A stretch of DNA of 64,000 bases from OCS116 sp051531935 (GCA_051531935.1 JAOPTR010000001.1:62001-126000); one strand, 5' to 3'. Shown: positions 33,634 through 42,221, counted from the first letter of the stretch. The notes: generated from the sequence alone by a model not told the origin. Numbers and translations: made by a program.

Positions 33634-36600
33634 ATGCCTAAACGTACTGACCTCAAATCCATTCTTATCATTGGTGCTGGCCCCATTATTATTGGCCAAG
33701 CTTGCGAATTTGATTATTCGGGCACACAAGCGGTAAAAGCCTTAAAAGAAGAAGGCTATCGTGTCATATTGGTTAACTCCAACCCCGCCACAATTATGAC
33801 AGACCCTAATTTGGCAGACGCAACTTACATTGAGCCAATCACCCCAGAGGTTGTCGCTAAGATTATCGAAAAAGAACGCCCAGATGCGTTGCTGCCTACA
33901 ATGGGCGGTCAAACAGCGCTTAATACAGCGCTTTCATTGCGTAAAGATGGCGTATTAGAAAAATATAATGTCGAAATGATCGGCGCTGACCACGAAGCGA
34001 TTGATAAAGCCGAAGACAGAGAATTATTCCGCCAAGCGATGGATAAATTGGGCTTAGAATCTGCAAAATCTTGCCTCGCTCATAACAGAGCCGAAGCCGA
34101 AGAAGCGTTCGAAATCATTGGCCTGCCAGCCATCATCCGCCCGTCATTTACTATGGGTGGTACAGGCGGCGGTGTGGCTTATAACATCGAAGAATTTTAC
34201 CAAATCGTAGATTCAGGCGTTGACGCCTCCCCCACCAATGAAGTGCTGATCGAAGAAAGCATCATCGGGTGGAAAGAATATGAAATGGAAGTGGTGCGCG
34301 ACACCAAAGACAATTGCATCATAATTTGCTCTATCGAAAATGTAGACCCAATGGGCGTGCATACTGGCGACAGCATCACCGTAGCTCCTGCACAAACCCT
34401 CACCGATAAAGAATATCAAATCATGCGTAACGCATCACTTGCTGTATTGCGCGAAATTGGTGTCGAAACAGGTGGTTCAAACGTACAATTTGCAGTTAAC
34501 CCTGCCGATGGCCGCCTTATTGTAATCGAAATGAACCCACGCGTATCACGCTCATCTGCTTTGGCTTCTAAAGCCACAGGCTTCCCTATTGCTAAAATCG
34601 CTGCAAAATTAGCAGTTGGTTATACATTGGATGAGTTGGATAACGACATTACAGGCGGTCAAACCCCCGCTTCATTCGAACCAACAATTGATTATGTGGT
34701 CACTAAAATCCCACGTTTCACATTCGAAAAATTCCCTGGGGCTAAAAACAACCTATCAACGGCTATGAAATCAGTCGGTGAAGCCATGTCTATCGGCCGT
34801 ACATTTGCCGAAAGTCTGCAAAAAGCCTTACGTTCGCTCGAAACTGGCTATAATGGCCTAGATGAAATCGAAATTCCAAATCCAGATAATAATGATTTAG
34901 ACACAGCAATCCACGCGGCACTTGCCAACGCAACACCAGAACGGCTTATGTATATCGGCCAAGCTTTGCGTCATGGCTGGACACCCGAAAAAATTCATGC
35001 AGTGAGCCAATTCGACCCTTGGTATATTGAGCAAATCGGTCTCATCATCACAATGGAAGAACGCATCAAAGCCCATGGCGTCCCAACAGATGCAGCAAAT
35101 TTACGCAAAGTTAAAGCCCTTGGCTTTTCCGATGCCCGCCTTGCTGAGCTTACAAAATCCACTTCGGATGATGTGCGCAGCAAGCGTCATGCACTAAATG
35201 TACATCCTGTTTACAAAAAAATAGATACGTGCGCGGCTGAGTTTAAAAGCCCAACACCTTATATGTATTCAACATATGAAACTCCACTTATCGACGTGCC
35301 TGTTTGCGAAGCCGAACCAACAGATGCCAAAAAAGTCATCATTCTTGGTGGCGGGCCAAACCGTATTGGCCAAGGTATTGAGTTCGATTATTGCTGTTGT
35401 CATGCTGCGTTTTCATTAAGCGAACAAGGCTATGAAACCATCATGGTCAATTGCAACCCAGAAACCGTATCAACGGATTATGATACATCTGACAGATTGT
35501 ATTTTGAGCCTTTGACCGAAGAAGATGTACTAGAAATCATCCGTGTCGAGCAATCAAATGGCACATTACATGGTGTTATTGTTCAATTTGGCGGCCAAAC
35601 CCCGCTTAAACTTGCTGAATTCCTCGAGAAAAATGGCGTGCCAATTCTTGGCACAACTCCAGATGCTATCGACCTTGCCGAAGACCGCGATCGTTTCAGC
35701 GCGCTCATTAACGAGCTAGACCTATTACAACCAAATAACGGCATCGCCTCAACAGCCGAGCAAGCTTTCGAAATTGCCGAACGCATTGGCTTCCCTGTAG
35801 TTATCCGCCCATCATATGTATTGGGTGGCCGCGCCATGGAAATTGTCCGCGATACCGATCACTTACAGCGCTACATCACCGAGGCCGTTGTGGTTTCTGG
35901 CGATAGCCCTGTATTGTTGGATAGCTATCTAAAAGACGCCATCGAAGTTGATATTGATGCGCTTTGCGATGGTGAAGATGTATTTGTTTGCGCCATCATG
36001 GAACATATCGAAGAAGCTGGTGTGCATAGTGGCGATAGTGCCTGTTCTTTACCACCTTATTCTTTACCGCAAGATCAGATTGATGAGATTAAACGCCAAA
36101 CCAAAAAAATGGCGCTAGCGCTAAATGTGGTTGGCCTCATGAATATGCAATATGCCATTAAAGATGGACAAATTTACATTCTAGAAGTTAATCCGCGCGC
36201 CAGTCGTACCGTGCCATTTGTCGCCAAAGTGATTAATGAACCCGTTGCCAAAATTGCAGCCCGCATTATGGCAGGCGAAAAACTCAAAAGCTTCAACCTT
36301 ACCGAAAAAGATTTTGACTATATCGCGGTTAAAGAAGCTGTATTCCCATTTGCCCGTTTCCCGGGTGTCGACATTATTTTGGGTCCAGAAATGCGCTCAA
36401 CTGGTGAAGTTATGGGTCTTGATGGCAGTTTTGCCATGGCCTTTGCCAAAAGCCAATTAGGCGCAGGCGTGGTTATGCCAACAGCAGGTAAAGTGTTTAT
36501 CTCGGTCAAAGCCGATGACAAACCAACCATCCTATCTGCCGCCAAACAACTAATCAGCAACGGCTTTAGCTTGGTCGCAACCACAGGCACTGGCGATTAT

Positions 36601-36876
36601 CTTCGCGCACAAGGCCTAGAGGTTGAGCATGTTAATAAAGTGTCCGAAGGCCGCCCGCATATTGTCGATGCCATTAAAAATGGTGACATACAATTGGTGT
36701 TCAATACCACTCTTGGCCATAAAGCATTGCAAGATAGTAAAGCGCTACGCCGCGCTGCATTGTTAGGCAAAGTACCATATTACACCACCGTTCGTGGTGC
36801 ATGTGCAATGGCCGAAGCCATCGAAGGTTATAAAAATGACGAGCTAACTGTACGTGATCTACAAAGTTACGCATAG
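33634..36876 (+). CDS. carB: carbamoyl phosphate synthase large subunit CarB
   Basis: The synthetase subunit makes carbamoyl phosphate from bicarbonate, ammonia and two ATP. It is 1080 aa, the usual length, with two homologous ATP-grasp halves: the first opens SILIIGAGPIIIGQACEFDYSG and the second VIILGGGPNRIGQGIEFDYCC. Each has the Gly-rich ATP loop (SFTMGGTGGG; SYVLGGRAM), and an allosteric MGS-like domain lies at the C-terminus (GFSLVATTGTGDYL). ATG 33634 is chosen over an ATG two codons upstream because CGGAGA then sits at a proper 5-7 nt distance. Transcription must start after, or pass, the terminator at 33472-33505. Confidence 0.98.
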   Translation: MPKRTDLKSILIIGAGPIIIGQACEFDYSGTQAVKALKEEGYRVILVNSNPATIMTDPNLADATYIEPITPEVVAKIIEKERPDALLPTMGGQTALNTALSLRKDGVLEKYNVEMIGADHEAIDKAEDRELFRQAMDKLGLESAKSCLAHNRAEAEEAFEIIGLPAIIRPSFTMGGTGGGVAYNIEEFYQIVDSGVDASPTNEVLIEESIIGWKEYEMEVVRDTKDNCIIICSIENVDPMGVHTGDSITVAPAQTLTDKEYQIMRNASLAVLREIGVETGGSNVQFAVNPADGRLIVIEMNPRVSRSSALASKATGFPIAKIAAKLAVGYTLDELDNDITGGQTPASFEPTIDYVVTKIPRFTFEKFPGAKNNLSTAMKSVGEAMSIGRTFAESLQKALRSLETGYNGLDEIEIPNPDNNDLDTAIHAALANATPERLMYIGQALRHGWTPEKIHAVSQFDPWYIEQIGLIITMEERIKAHGVPTDAANLRKVKALGFSDARLAELTKSTSDDVRSKRHALNVHPVYKKIDTCAAEFKSPTPYMYSTYETPLIDVPVCEAEPTDAKKVIILGGGPNRIGQGIEFDYCCCHAAFSLSEQGYETIMVNCNPETVSTDYDTSDRLYFEPLTEEDVLEIIRVEQSNGTLHGVIVQFGGQTPLKLAEFLEKNGVPILGTTPDAIDLAEDRDRFSALINELDLLQPNNGIASTAEQAFEIAERIGFPVVIRPSYVLGGRAMEIVRDTDHLQRYITEAVVVSGDSPVLLDSYLKDAIEVDIDALCDGEDVFVCAIMEHIEEAGVHSGDSACSLPPYSLPQDQIDEIKRQTKKMALALNVVGLMNMQYAIKDGQIYILEVNPRASRTVPFVAKVINEPVAKIAARIMAGEKLKSFNLTEKDFDYIAVKEAVFPFARFPGVDIILGPEMRSTGEVMGLDGSFAMAFAKSQLGAGVVMPTAGKVFISVKADDKPTILSAAKQLISNGFSLVATTGTGDYLRAQGLEVEHVNKVSEGRPHIVDAIKNGDIQLVFNTTLGHKALQDSKALRRAALLGKVPYYTTVRGACAMAEAIEGYKNDELTVRDLQSYA

Positions 36877-36912
36877 CTTTGGTTAAGCAAGTTTGAATTC
36901 TAATTTATAAAG

Positions 36913-36939
36913 CTACGCTTGAACTTTAGTAAAGCGTAG
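36913..36939. terminator. possible terminator hairpin at the carB / PPOX convergence
   Basis: CTACGCTT ... AAGCGTAG, an 8-bp stem followed by TTTTATAT on the plus strand. The right arm overlaps the last codons of the converging PPOX gene. The T-run is short, so function as the carB terminator is only likely. Confidence 0.5.
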
Positions 36940-37537
36940 TTTTATATCGTTCAGGCAAAGCCTTATCATAAGCTTCACCATCAAACGAGCGGTCAATTTC
37001 TTTACCCATCTGTCCCGCACTCGGTACACTTTTACGGTCGGGGTGGGTTTCAGGCTTCCAAATTTTAGACCGCATAGAAGATTTTCCGCAGTGAAAATAT
37101 ATTTTGTCGACCGTAATTTTAAGAACGCTCAATGCAGGTTTGCCTTTAATCGCAAAAGATGCGTTTAGCTCTTCATCAACCAATATTTCAGCATGGCCAG
37201 CCACACGTATAGTCTCGCCAACATTAGGCACTAAGAATATAAGCCCAACTTGTGAATTCAACAGGATATTGCGCAAACTATCAATGCGATTATTGCCTTT
37301 ACGATCAGGCAAAAGAATGGTTTTTTTATCAATCACCCGCACAAAACCTGCAGGGTCACCGCGTGGCGTACAGTCTATGCCCTTTTCACCATAGGTAGAT
37401 AATATGCAATATGGCGAGGCTTCTATAAATTTTTGATAGCTGTCATTAATATAGTCAATCTCTTTGGCGAGTGCCAATTTGCTAGGATCTTTATATAACG
37501 CTTCGAGCTCTTCAATATTTACAATTTTCTTAACCAT
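36926..37537 (-). CDS. pyridoxamine 5'-phosphate oxidase-family protein (MSMEG_1061-like), copy 1
   Basis: A 203-aa flavin-reductase/PPOX split-barrel protein. Marks are FIEASPYCILSTYGEKGIDCTPRGDPAGFV and DRKGNNRIDSLRNIL, which give the FMN-binding Arg/Asn patch, plus LIFLVPNVGETIRVAG. It matches the MSMEG_1061 subgroup, whose substrates are mostly unknown; F420- or FMN-dependent reduction has been proposed for relatives. The start is ATG 37537 (MVKKIVNIEELEALY), with GGGAG ahead. It is a tandem paralogue of the following gene. Confidence 0.85.
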   Translation of the reverse strand: MVKKIVNIEELEALYKDPSKLALAKEIDYINDSYQKFIEASPYCILSTYGEKGIDCTPRGDPAGFVRVIDKKTILLPDRKGNNRIDSLRNILLNSQVGLIFLVPNVGETIRVAGHAEILVDEELNASFAIKGKPALSVLKITVDKIYFHCGKSSMRSKIWKPETHPDRKSVPSAGQMGKEIDRSFDGEAYDKALPERYKTTLY

Positions 37538-37680
37538 TTCAATCTCCCTTTGTTTGATTCTACAACGGTTCAACCCATAGTCAAACCACAAATCAATTGG
37601 GATAGTTCAAAATATTGAATAGGTTGAGCGCCAAAACTGCCGTTCATCACTCAACAATATACAACTTCAAAGCCAGACGA

Positions 37681-38274
37681 TTAAACATCAATCATGGCTT
37701 CATCATATTCGCGAACGTCAAAGTCCCTGTCAAAAGCTTTACCCATTTCCCGAGCAGATGGCAGGCTTTTACGATCAGGATAAGTTTCAGGCTTCCATAA
37801 GCCTGCGCGCACAAATGCCCGCGCACAATGAAAATATATTTTATCAACTTTTATCGACAACACACTCAATGCAGGTTTGCCTTTAATGGCAAATGAAGCA
37901 TTCAATTCAGGGTCAATAATAATTTTGGCATGCCCTGCAACTCGAATAGTCTCACCCACATTTGGCACTAGAAATATCAATCCAACTTGGGAGTTTTCAA
38001 TGATATTCCGCATACTGTCCATGCGGTTATTGCCCTTTCTGTCAGGCAGTAAAATAGTTTTTTCATCGACCACACGCACCAAATTACTTGAGTCGCCCCG
38101 TGGTGTGCAATCAACACCATTGCTTCCAAAAGTCGATAAAATGCAAAATGGTGAAGCTTCAATAAATTGCCGATAAGGTTTATTGATATAGTCAATTTCC
38201 TTAATCACTGGCAAACCAGTTGGGGCACTATATAACTCTTCTAACTCGTCAATTGTATCAATTATCTGGCTCAT
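37681..38274 (-). CDS. pyridoxamine 5'-phosphate oxidase-family protein (MSMEG_1061-like), copy 2
   Basis: A 197-aa paralogue of copy 1, with the same blocks nearly unchanged (CTPRGD; LPDRKGNNRMDSMRNI; LIFLVPNVGETIRVAGHA; SFAIKGKPALSVL). The start is ATG 38274 (MSQIIDTIDELEELY): GGAG lies six bases ahead, and an ATG two codons earlier is too close to it. About 140 bp separate it from copy 1 on the same strand. The two diverge mainly at the N- and C-termini, suggesting an older duplication with possible substrate specialisation. Confidence 0.85.
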   Translation of the reverse strand: MSQIIDTIDELEELYSAPTGLPVIKEIDYINKPYRQFIEASPFCILSTFGSNGVDCTPRGDSSNLVRVVDEKTILLPDRKGNNRMDSMRNIIENSQVGLIFLVPNVGETIRVAGHAKIIIDPELNASFAIKGKPALSVLSIKVDKIYFHCARAFVRAGLWKPETYPDRKSLPSAREMGKAFDRDFDVREYDEAMIDV

Positions 38275-38489
38275 AATCATCTCCTTTAAACCGATACTAC
38301 ACTCCAATTCCCAAATTACAACAATAAAACCTCATTATCACCTCAGCAATGCCTCAAAAACAACTCAATATTTAGACAAACCCCAAAAAAACCAGCATAT
38401 AACTCAAAAACCCAAGCAAGATTGAGGCATTGCATTCCACACTCATTATGCTACACTGGCACCCAATTAAGAAAACGGTGCTACTTATT

Positions 38490-38525
38490 CCTCACTGATT
38501 GGTTCAGTCGAGGATTTATTTTTTT
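38490..38525 (+). promoter_or_regulatory. terminator-like hairpin in the greA leader
   Basis: CCTCACTGA pairs with TCAGT-c-GAGG (one bulged C, loop TTGGT) and is followed by ATTTATTTTTTTG, ending 31 bp before the greA ATG. The structure could attenuate greA transcription. In E. coli a leader terminator of greA yields the short RNA GraL; the resemblance is of arrangement, not sequence. The rest of the 38275-38556 gap is AT-rich; a possible promoter TTGCAT-N16-TACACT lies near 38.43-38.46 kb. Confidence 0.5.
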
Positions 38526-38556
38526 GTAGCGCAACTATGAATATGAAGGACAGAAA

Positions 38557-39030
38557 ATGGAAAAAATCCCAATGACTATTGCAGGACATGCCGCAATGGA
38601 AGCGGAAGCGAAGCGTCGTAAATCTGTCGAACGTCCTTCAATTGTGAACGCCATTTCAGAAGCCCGCAAACATGGCGACTTATCCGAAAATGCCGAATAT
38701 CATGCCGCTAAAGAAGAGCAAGGCATGAATGAAGCCACAATTCAAATGCTAGAATCTAACCTAGCAATGGCCGAAATTATTGACGTTTCAAAACTTTCTG
38801 GCGATAAAATTATATTTGGTGCAACCGTTGGTTTGGTTGATGAAGATACTGAAGAAGAAGTGACTTACCAAATTGTTGGCGAATCAGAAGCCGATGTAAA
38901 ACAAGGCAAGATTTCAATCAGCTCACCGATCGCCCGCGCTTTGATTAACAAAAAAGTCGAAGACAGCGCCGAAGTTAACACACCAGGTGGCGGCAAAGTC
39001 TACGAAATCCTAAGCATCGCATTCCTTTAG
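38557..39030 (+). CDS. greA: transcription elongation factor GreA
   Basis: Rescues backtracked RNA polymerase by stimulating transcript cleavage. The 157-aa sequence is the family's usual length: an N-terminal coiled coil with the acidic tip (EARKHGDLSENAEYHAAKEEQ, whose two acidic residues enter the secondary channel), and a C-terminal FKBP-like domain (GATVGLVDEDTEEEVTYQIVGE, ISISSPIARALI). GAAGGA precedes the ATG. A terminator-like hairpin sits in the leader and a strong terminator follows. Confidence 0.97.
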   Translation: MEKIPMTIAGHAAMEAEAKRRKSVERPSIVNAISEARKHGDLSENAEYHAAKEEQGMNEATIQMLESNLAMAEIIDVSKLSGDKIIFGATVGLVDEDTEEEVTYQIVGESEADVKQGKISISSPIARALINKKVEDSAEVNTPGGGKVYEILSIAFL

Positions 39031-39051
39031 AACCACAATATAAATCAATAT

Positions 39052-39081
39052 AAAAGCCGTTCAGCAGAGCGGCTTTTTTTT
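39052..39081 (+). terminator. rho-independent terminator of greA
   Basis: AAAAGCCGTTC pairs with GAGCGGCTTTT (11 bp, one T-G wobble, loop AGCA) and runs into eight T. Confidence 0.92.
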
Positions 39082-39201
39082 CGCCTTTCCCACACAACCA
39101 CGCAAAATAATTACCGCTTTAGATGCAAGATTTTATTGGAAAGTCTCGAAAAAGTGGACTTTAATCCATGGGCCATGGTCTATCACCCAAGATTGAAGCG
39201 T

Positions 39202-39669
39202 TTATAGCGGTATTCCGGGTTCATATTTGGCGCACTTAATAGTTAACGATGTTTTTACATTGTCGACGTTGGGGGCAGCCGTTAAGTCTTCTATCACAAA
39301 TTTCTGAAAAACCGTCAGGTCAGGTGCGGTACATTTTAAAATATAGTCAGCTTCACCAGACAACATATATGCTTCGCGCACTAGTGGCCAACTATTCACA
39401 AGTTTTTCAAAAGCCATCAGGTCAGCTTCAGATTGGCTGTGCAGCCCCACCATTGCAAAAACGGTAAGGTCAAAACCAAGTGGTTTTTCAGCCAATATAG
39501 AACGATAACCAACAATCATGCCCGTTTTTTCAAGCGCACGCACACGTCGCAAGCAAGGCGGTGCCGAAATTCCAATTCGTTTTGCAAGTTCAATATTGGT
39601 TATGCGGCCATTACCTTGTAAAATCTCTAAAATCTTCCAATCCGTACCATCTAAATTCACAGAAACCAT
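39202..39669 (-). CDS. Lrp/AsnC-family regulator
   Basis: A 155-aa feast/famine regulator: N-terminal helix-turn-helix (NGRITNIELAKRIGISAPPCLRRVRALEKTGMI) and a C-terminal RAM domain (ADYILKCTAPDLTVFQKFV) that usually binds an amino acid and assembles octamers. The start is ATG 39669 (MVSVNLDGTDWKILEIL), with GAGG five bases ahead. Divergent from trxB across about 215 bp; greA-lrp-trxB-lysR is an order I know from rhizobia. Target and ligand unknown. Confidence 0.92.
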   Translation of the reverse strand: MVSVNLDGTDWKILEILQGNGRITNIELAKRIGISAPPCLRRVRALEKTGMIVGYRSILAEKPLGFDLTVFAMVGLHSQSEADLMAFEKLVNSWPLVREAYMLSGEADYILKCTAPDLTVFQKFVIEDLTAAPNVDNVKTSLTIKCAKYEPGIPL

Positions 39670-39885
39670 ATCAACCTCACATTTCAAATATGACAATAAT
39701 TTAACACATATTGAAATTTAATTACAATAATGAATCATATTATTACCACAAATCACCAAGTTAAACATTGATATTCAGTTTCAATGTCCGATTTTAAATT
39801 TAATACTTAAAATTTCAGATAAACCACTTGAAAAAGAAGTATTAATAAGCGACATAATAAATACAAACTAATTGCAGGATTTATC

Positions 39886-40824
39886 ATGGCCAATACACAT
39901 TCAAAACTCATTATCTTAGGTTCAGGCCCAGCAGGTTATAGCGCTGCAATTTACGCATCTCGAGCCATGTTAGAACCTGTTATCATTCAAGGCATTCAGC
40001 CAGGTGGTCAGCTCACCATCACATCAGAAGTCGAAAACTATCCAGGTTTTGCCGATGAAATCCAAGGCCCATGGCTTATGGATCAAATGAAAGCTCAAGC
40101 CGAAAAAATGGGCGCCATCATTGTCGAAGATCACATTATGGAAGTCGACCTAAAAGCCACACCAATTGTACTTATTGGCGATAGCGGCACCAAATATACC
40201 TGCGATTCTCTCATCATCTGCACAGGCGCGCAAGCCAAATGGCTTGGCCTACCGTCCGAGGAAACATTCCAAGGCTTTGGCGTTTCCGCATGTGCAACTT
40301 GCGATGGCTTCTTCTATCGTGGCAAAGAAGTTGTAGTGGTTGGCGGCGGCAACACAGCCGTGGAGGAAGCTTTATTCCTCACAAACTTCGCCACAAAAGT
40401 AACCGTATTACATCGTCGTGATAGCTTCAGAGCTGAGAAAATCCTCATAAACCGCCTCGAAAAAAATGAAAAAATAGAAGTGTTATGGGACACAACGCTA
40501 GAAGAAATTGTCGGCGAAATGCCTGCAGGCGTTACAGGTGCCAAAGTTAAAAATGTTAAAACTGGCGATGTATCAATTGTCCCTGCCGATGGCGTTTTCA
40601 TCGCCATTGGTCACGCACCAGCAACTTCATTATTTGAAGGCCAATTAGAAACCAAGCAAGGCGGCTACCTCATCACCGCACCAGATAGCACAGCAACCAA
40701 TATTGCAGGCGTTTATGCTGCAGGCGATGTAACGGATGATAAGTATCGTCAAGCCGTAACAGCCGCAGGCATGGGTTGCATGGCAGCTTTAGAAGTTGAG
40801 AAATATCTGGCCGAACAAGAGTAA
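39886..40824 (+). CDS. trxB: thioredoxin reductase TrxB
   Basis: NADPH-dependent flavoenzyme that reduces thioredoxin. The 312-aa sequence has FAD-binding GSGPAGYSAA (residues 12-21), the redox pair Cys136-Ala-Thr-Cys139 in SACATCDGFFYRG, the NADPH-binding GGGNTAVEEA with HRRDSFRAEK, and the C-terminal FAD motif YAAGDVTDDKYRQAVTAAG. It precedes an LsrB-like LysR gene by 36 bp, likely one operon, as in rhizobia where LsrB influences redox homeostasis. Confidence 0.97.
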   Translation: MANTHSKLIILGSGPAGYSAAIYASRAMLEPVIIQGIQPGGQLTITSEVENYPGFADEIQGPWLMDQMKAQAEKMGAIIVEDHIMEVDLKATPIVLIGDSGTKYTCDSLIICTGAQAKWLGLPSEETFQGFGVSACATCDGFFYRGKEVVVVGGGNTAVEEALFLTNFATKVTVLHRRDSFRAEKILINRLEKNEKIEVLWDTTLEEIVGEMPAGVTGAKVKNVKTGDVSIVPADGVFIAIGHAPATSLFEGQLETKQGGYLITAPDSTATNIAGVYAAGDVTDDKYRQAVTAAGMGCMAALEVEKYLAEQE

Positions 40825-40860
40825 ACACTCTAAACTAATAAAAATTAAGAGGGTGGATAT

Positions 40861-41748
40861 ATGGATTGGGATAAATTACGTATTTTTCATGCGGTCGCTT
40901 CTGCGGGTAGTTTTACGCATGCAGGTGAAGAGTTACATCTGAGTCAATCTGCTGTCAGCCGACAAATTGCTAATTTAGAACATGAAGTTAAGACCAAATT
41001 ATTCCTGCGCCATGCGCGTGGCCTAAAGCTAACCGAACAAGGCGAAATGCTGTACCGCACGGCGCATGATGTTTTTGCAAGGCTTAAAATGGCCGAAATC
41101 ATGCTCAAAGATAGCACCGAAAAACCATTTGGCGATCTAACAATAACCACTACCGAAGGATTGGGCGCCAACTGGCTCACCCCTCGCCTCAATGAATTTA
41201 TGGATCAATATCCCGAAATCAACCTCAAGGTCATTTTGGGCGATCGGGATGTGGATTTAGGCATGCGCGAAGCCGACCTTGCAATTCGGCTGCATCAACC
41301 CACTCAACAAGATTTGATTGCGCGTAAGCTTTTCACAGTGCATTTTCATGTTTTTGCATCACCTGATTATCTTGCAGAACATGGCACACCGCTCACTATA
41401 GAAGATCTCGATCAGCACAAAATCCTTACCTATGGCAGCAATGCACCAACTTACTATAAAAACATAAATTGGCTCGAAACTCTAGGCCGCGATTCGCGTT
41501 CCACTCGCGACGCCCATCTCAGCATGAATAGTGTTTATGGTTTAAAACGCGCTTGTATGTATGGCGTAGGTCTTGCTGCCTTGCCCGATTATATTGTCGA
41601 TGATGCCAATCTAATCCCGGTGTTGGAAGACATTGAAGCCCCCGAATTTGATACATATTTGGTCTACCCCGAAGAATTACGCAACTCAAAACGCGTAGCT
41701 GTTTTCAAAGAATTCTTGATTGCCAAGGCAAAAGAGTGGAATTTTTAG
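40861..41748 (+). CDS. lsrB: LysR-family regulator, LsrB/VtlR-like
   Basis: A 295-aa LysR regulator with helix-turn-helix GSFTHAGEELHLSQSAVSRQIANLE and an effector domain ending AKAKEWNF. Position directly after trxB, with Lrp and greA upstream, corresponds to LsrB of Sinorhizobium (VtlR in Brucella), a regulator of redox and envelope functions; in Brucella VtlR activates the AbcR2 small RNA. Here, too, AbcR-like RNA genes follow immediately. Only one cysteine (Cys232) is present, so a disulfide within one subunit is impossible. AGAGGGTGG precedes the ATG. The symbol rests on synteny. Confidence 0.85.
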   Translation: MDWDKLRIFHAVASAGSFTHAGEELHLSQSAVSRQIANLEHEVKTKLFLRHARGLKLTEQGEMLYRTAHDVFARLKMAEIMLKDSTEKPFGDLTITTTEGLGANWLTPRLNEFMDQYPEINLKVILGDRDVDLGMREADLAIRLHQPTQQDLIARKLFTVHFHVFASPDYLAEHGTPLTIEDLDQHKILTYGSNAPTYYKNINWLETLGRDSRSTRDAHLSMNSVYGLKRACMYGVGLAALPDYIVDDANLIPVLEDIEAPEFDTYLVYPEELRNSKRVAVFKEFLIAKAKEWNF

Positions 41749-41783
41749 TTATATTTCAATAGACTAACTAGGTATTCCAATAA

Positions 41784-41995
41784 CGCATAGCTCCTATGCA
41801 CTCAAATTGTTTGTCAAATTCTCCAAAAACATAGATAAGTTGTTTCAACAGATTGTCTCTGGAATATAAATAGAATTTTCCTCCCTCCTTTAAATTCTAT
41901 TTGGCCAATCCCTCCCTTTTTTGGCAACCAGAGATCTTATGCGGGCAGCTTGAAACATAGCTCGCCCGTTTTTTTTGGTCTTTTTTAGCTATGCG
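41784..41995. repeat. 9-bp inverted repeat flanking the first small RNA gene
   Basis: CGCATAGCT (41784-41792) and AGCTATGCG (41987-41995) are exact inverse copies bracketing sRNA 1. Each arm is also part of its own local hairpin: GCATAG-CTC-CTATGC (41785-41799) and AGCTATGCG-TTTAG-CGCATGGCT (41987-42009). Confidence 0.5.
41848..41976 (+). ncRNA. AbcR-like (alpha-r15) small RNA, copy 1
   Basis: Predicted RNA of about 128 nt. An outer helix CTCTGG (41857-41862) / CCAGAG (41928-41933) encloses two hairpins. The first has stem AATAGAATTT / AAATTCTATT with loop TCCTCCCTCC; the second has stem GCCAA / TTGGC with loop TCCCTCCCTTTT. A terminator follows: CGGGCAGCT / AGCTCGCCCG and eight T. Both loops expose CCTCCC, complementary to Shine-Dalgarno sequences. 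A promoter candidate is TTGTCA (41811) with a -10 near 41832-41839. Tandem position after the LsrB-like gene matches AbcR1/AbcR2 of rhizobia, Hfq-dependent repressors of ABC-transporter mRNAs. The 5' end is approximate. Confidence 0.75.
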
Positions 41996-42062
41996 TTTAG
42001 CGCATGGCTAGTCTCCACTCATGATATTTGTGTTGTTGATATAAAAATCATATATTCATTTC

Positions 42063-42194
42063 AACAGATCGCTCTAGGATCTTCGGAAACTTCCCTCCCT
42101 CTTTGTTTCCGACCCGCCAACCTCCCTCCCTTTTTGGTTGGCATCTAGAGAAAGACTGCACGGGTAGCTATTCATTTAGCTACTCGTTTTTTTT
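42063..42194 (+). ncRNA. AbcR-like (alpha-r15) small RNA, copy 2
   Basis: About 132 nt with the same plan as copy 1: outer helix CTCTAG (42072-42077) / CTAGAG (42145-42150); hairpin 1 stem CGGAAAC / GTTTCCG with loop TTCCCTCCCTCTTT; hairpin 2 stem GCCAACC / GGTTGGC with loop TCCCTCCCTTTTT; terminator CGGGTAGCTA / TAGCTACTCG (one wobble) and eight T. The stem sequences differ from copy 1 with compensating changes while the loops are kept, which argues for conserved RNA structure. Promoter candidate: TTGTGT (42028-42033), 17 bp, TATATT (42051-42056). TTTCAACAGAT is shared at both 5' ends. Confidence 0.75.
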
Positions 42195-42221
42195 GGTTCA
42201 TCACTTCTCAAATTTTTACAC

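Noticed and set aside
41880..42130. Repeated CCTCCC words read as a CRISPR-like or tandem repeat array
   Set aside because: The words are short, unevenly spaced and always in hairpin loops; no spacer-repeat pattern exists. The small-RNA explanation accounts for all of them.
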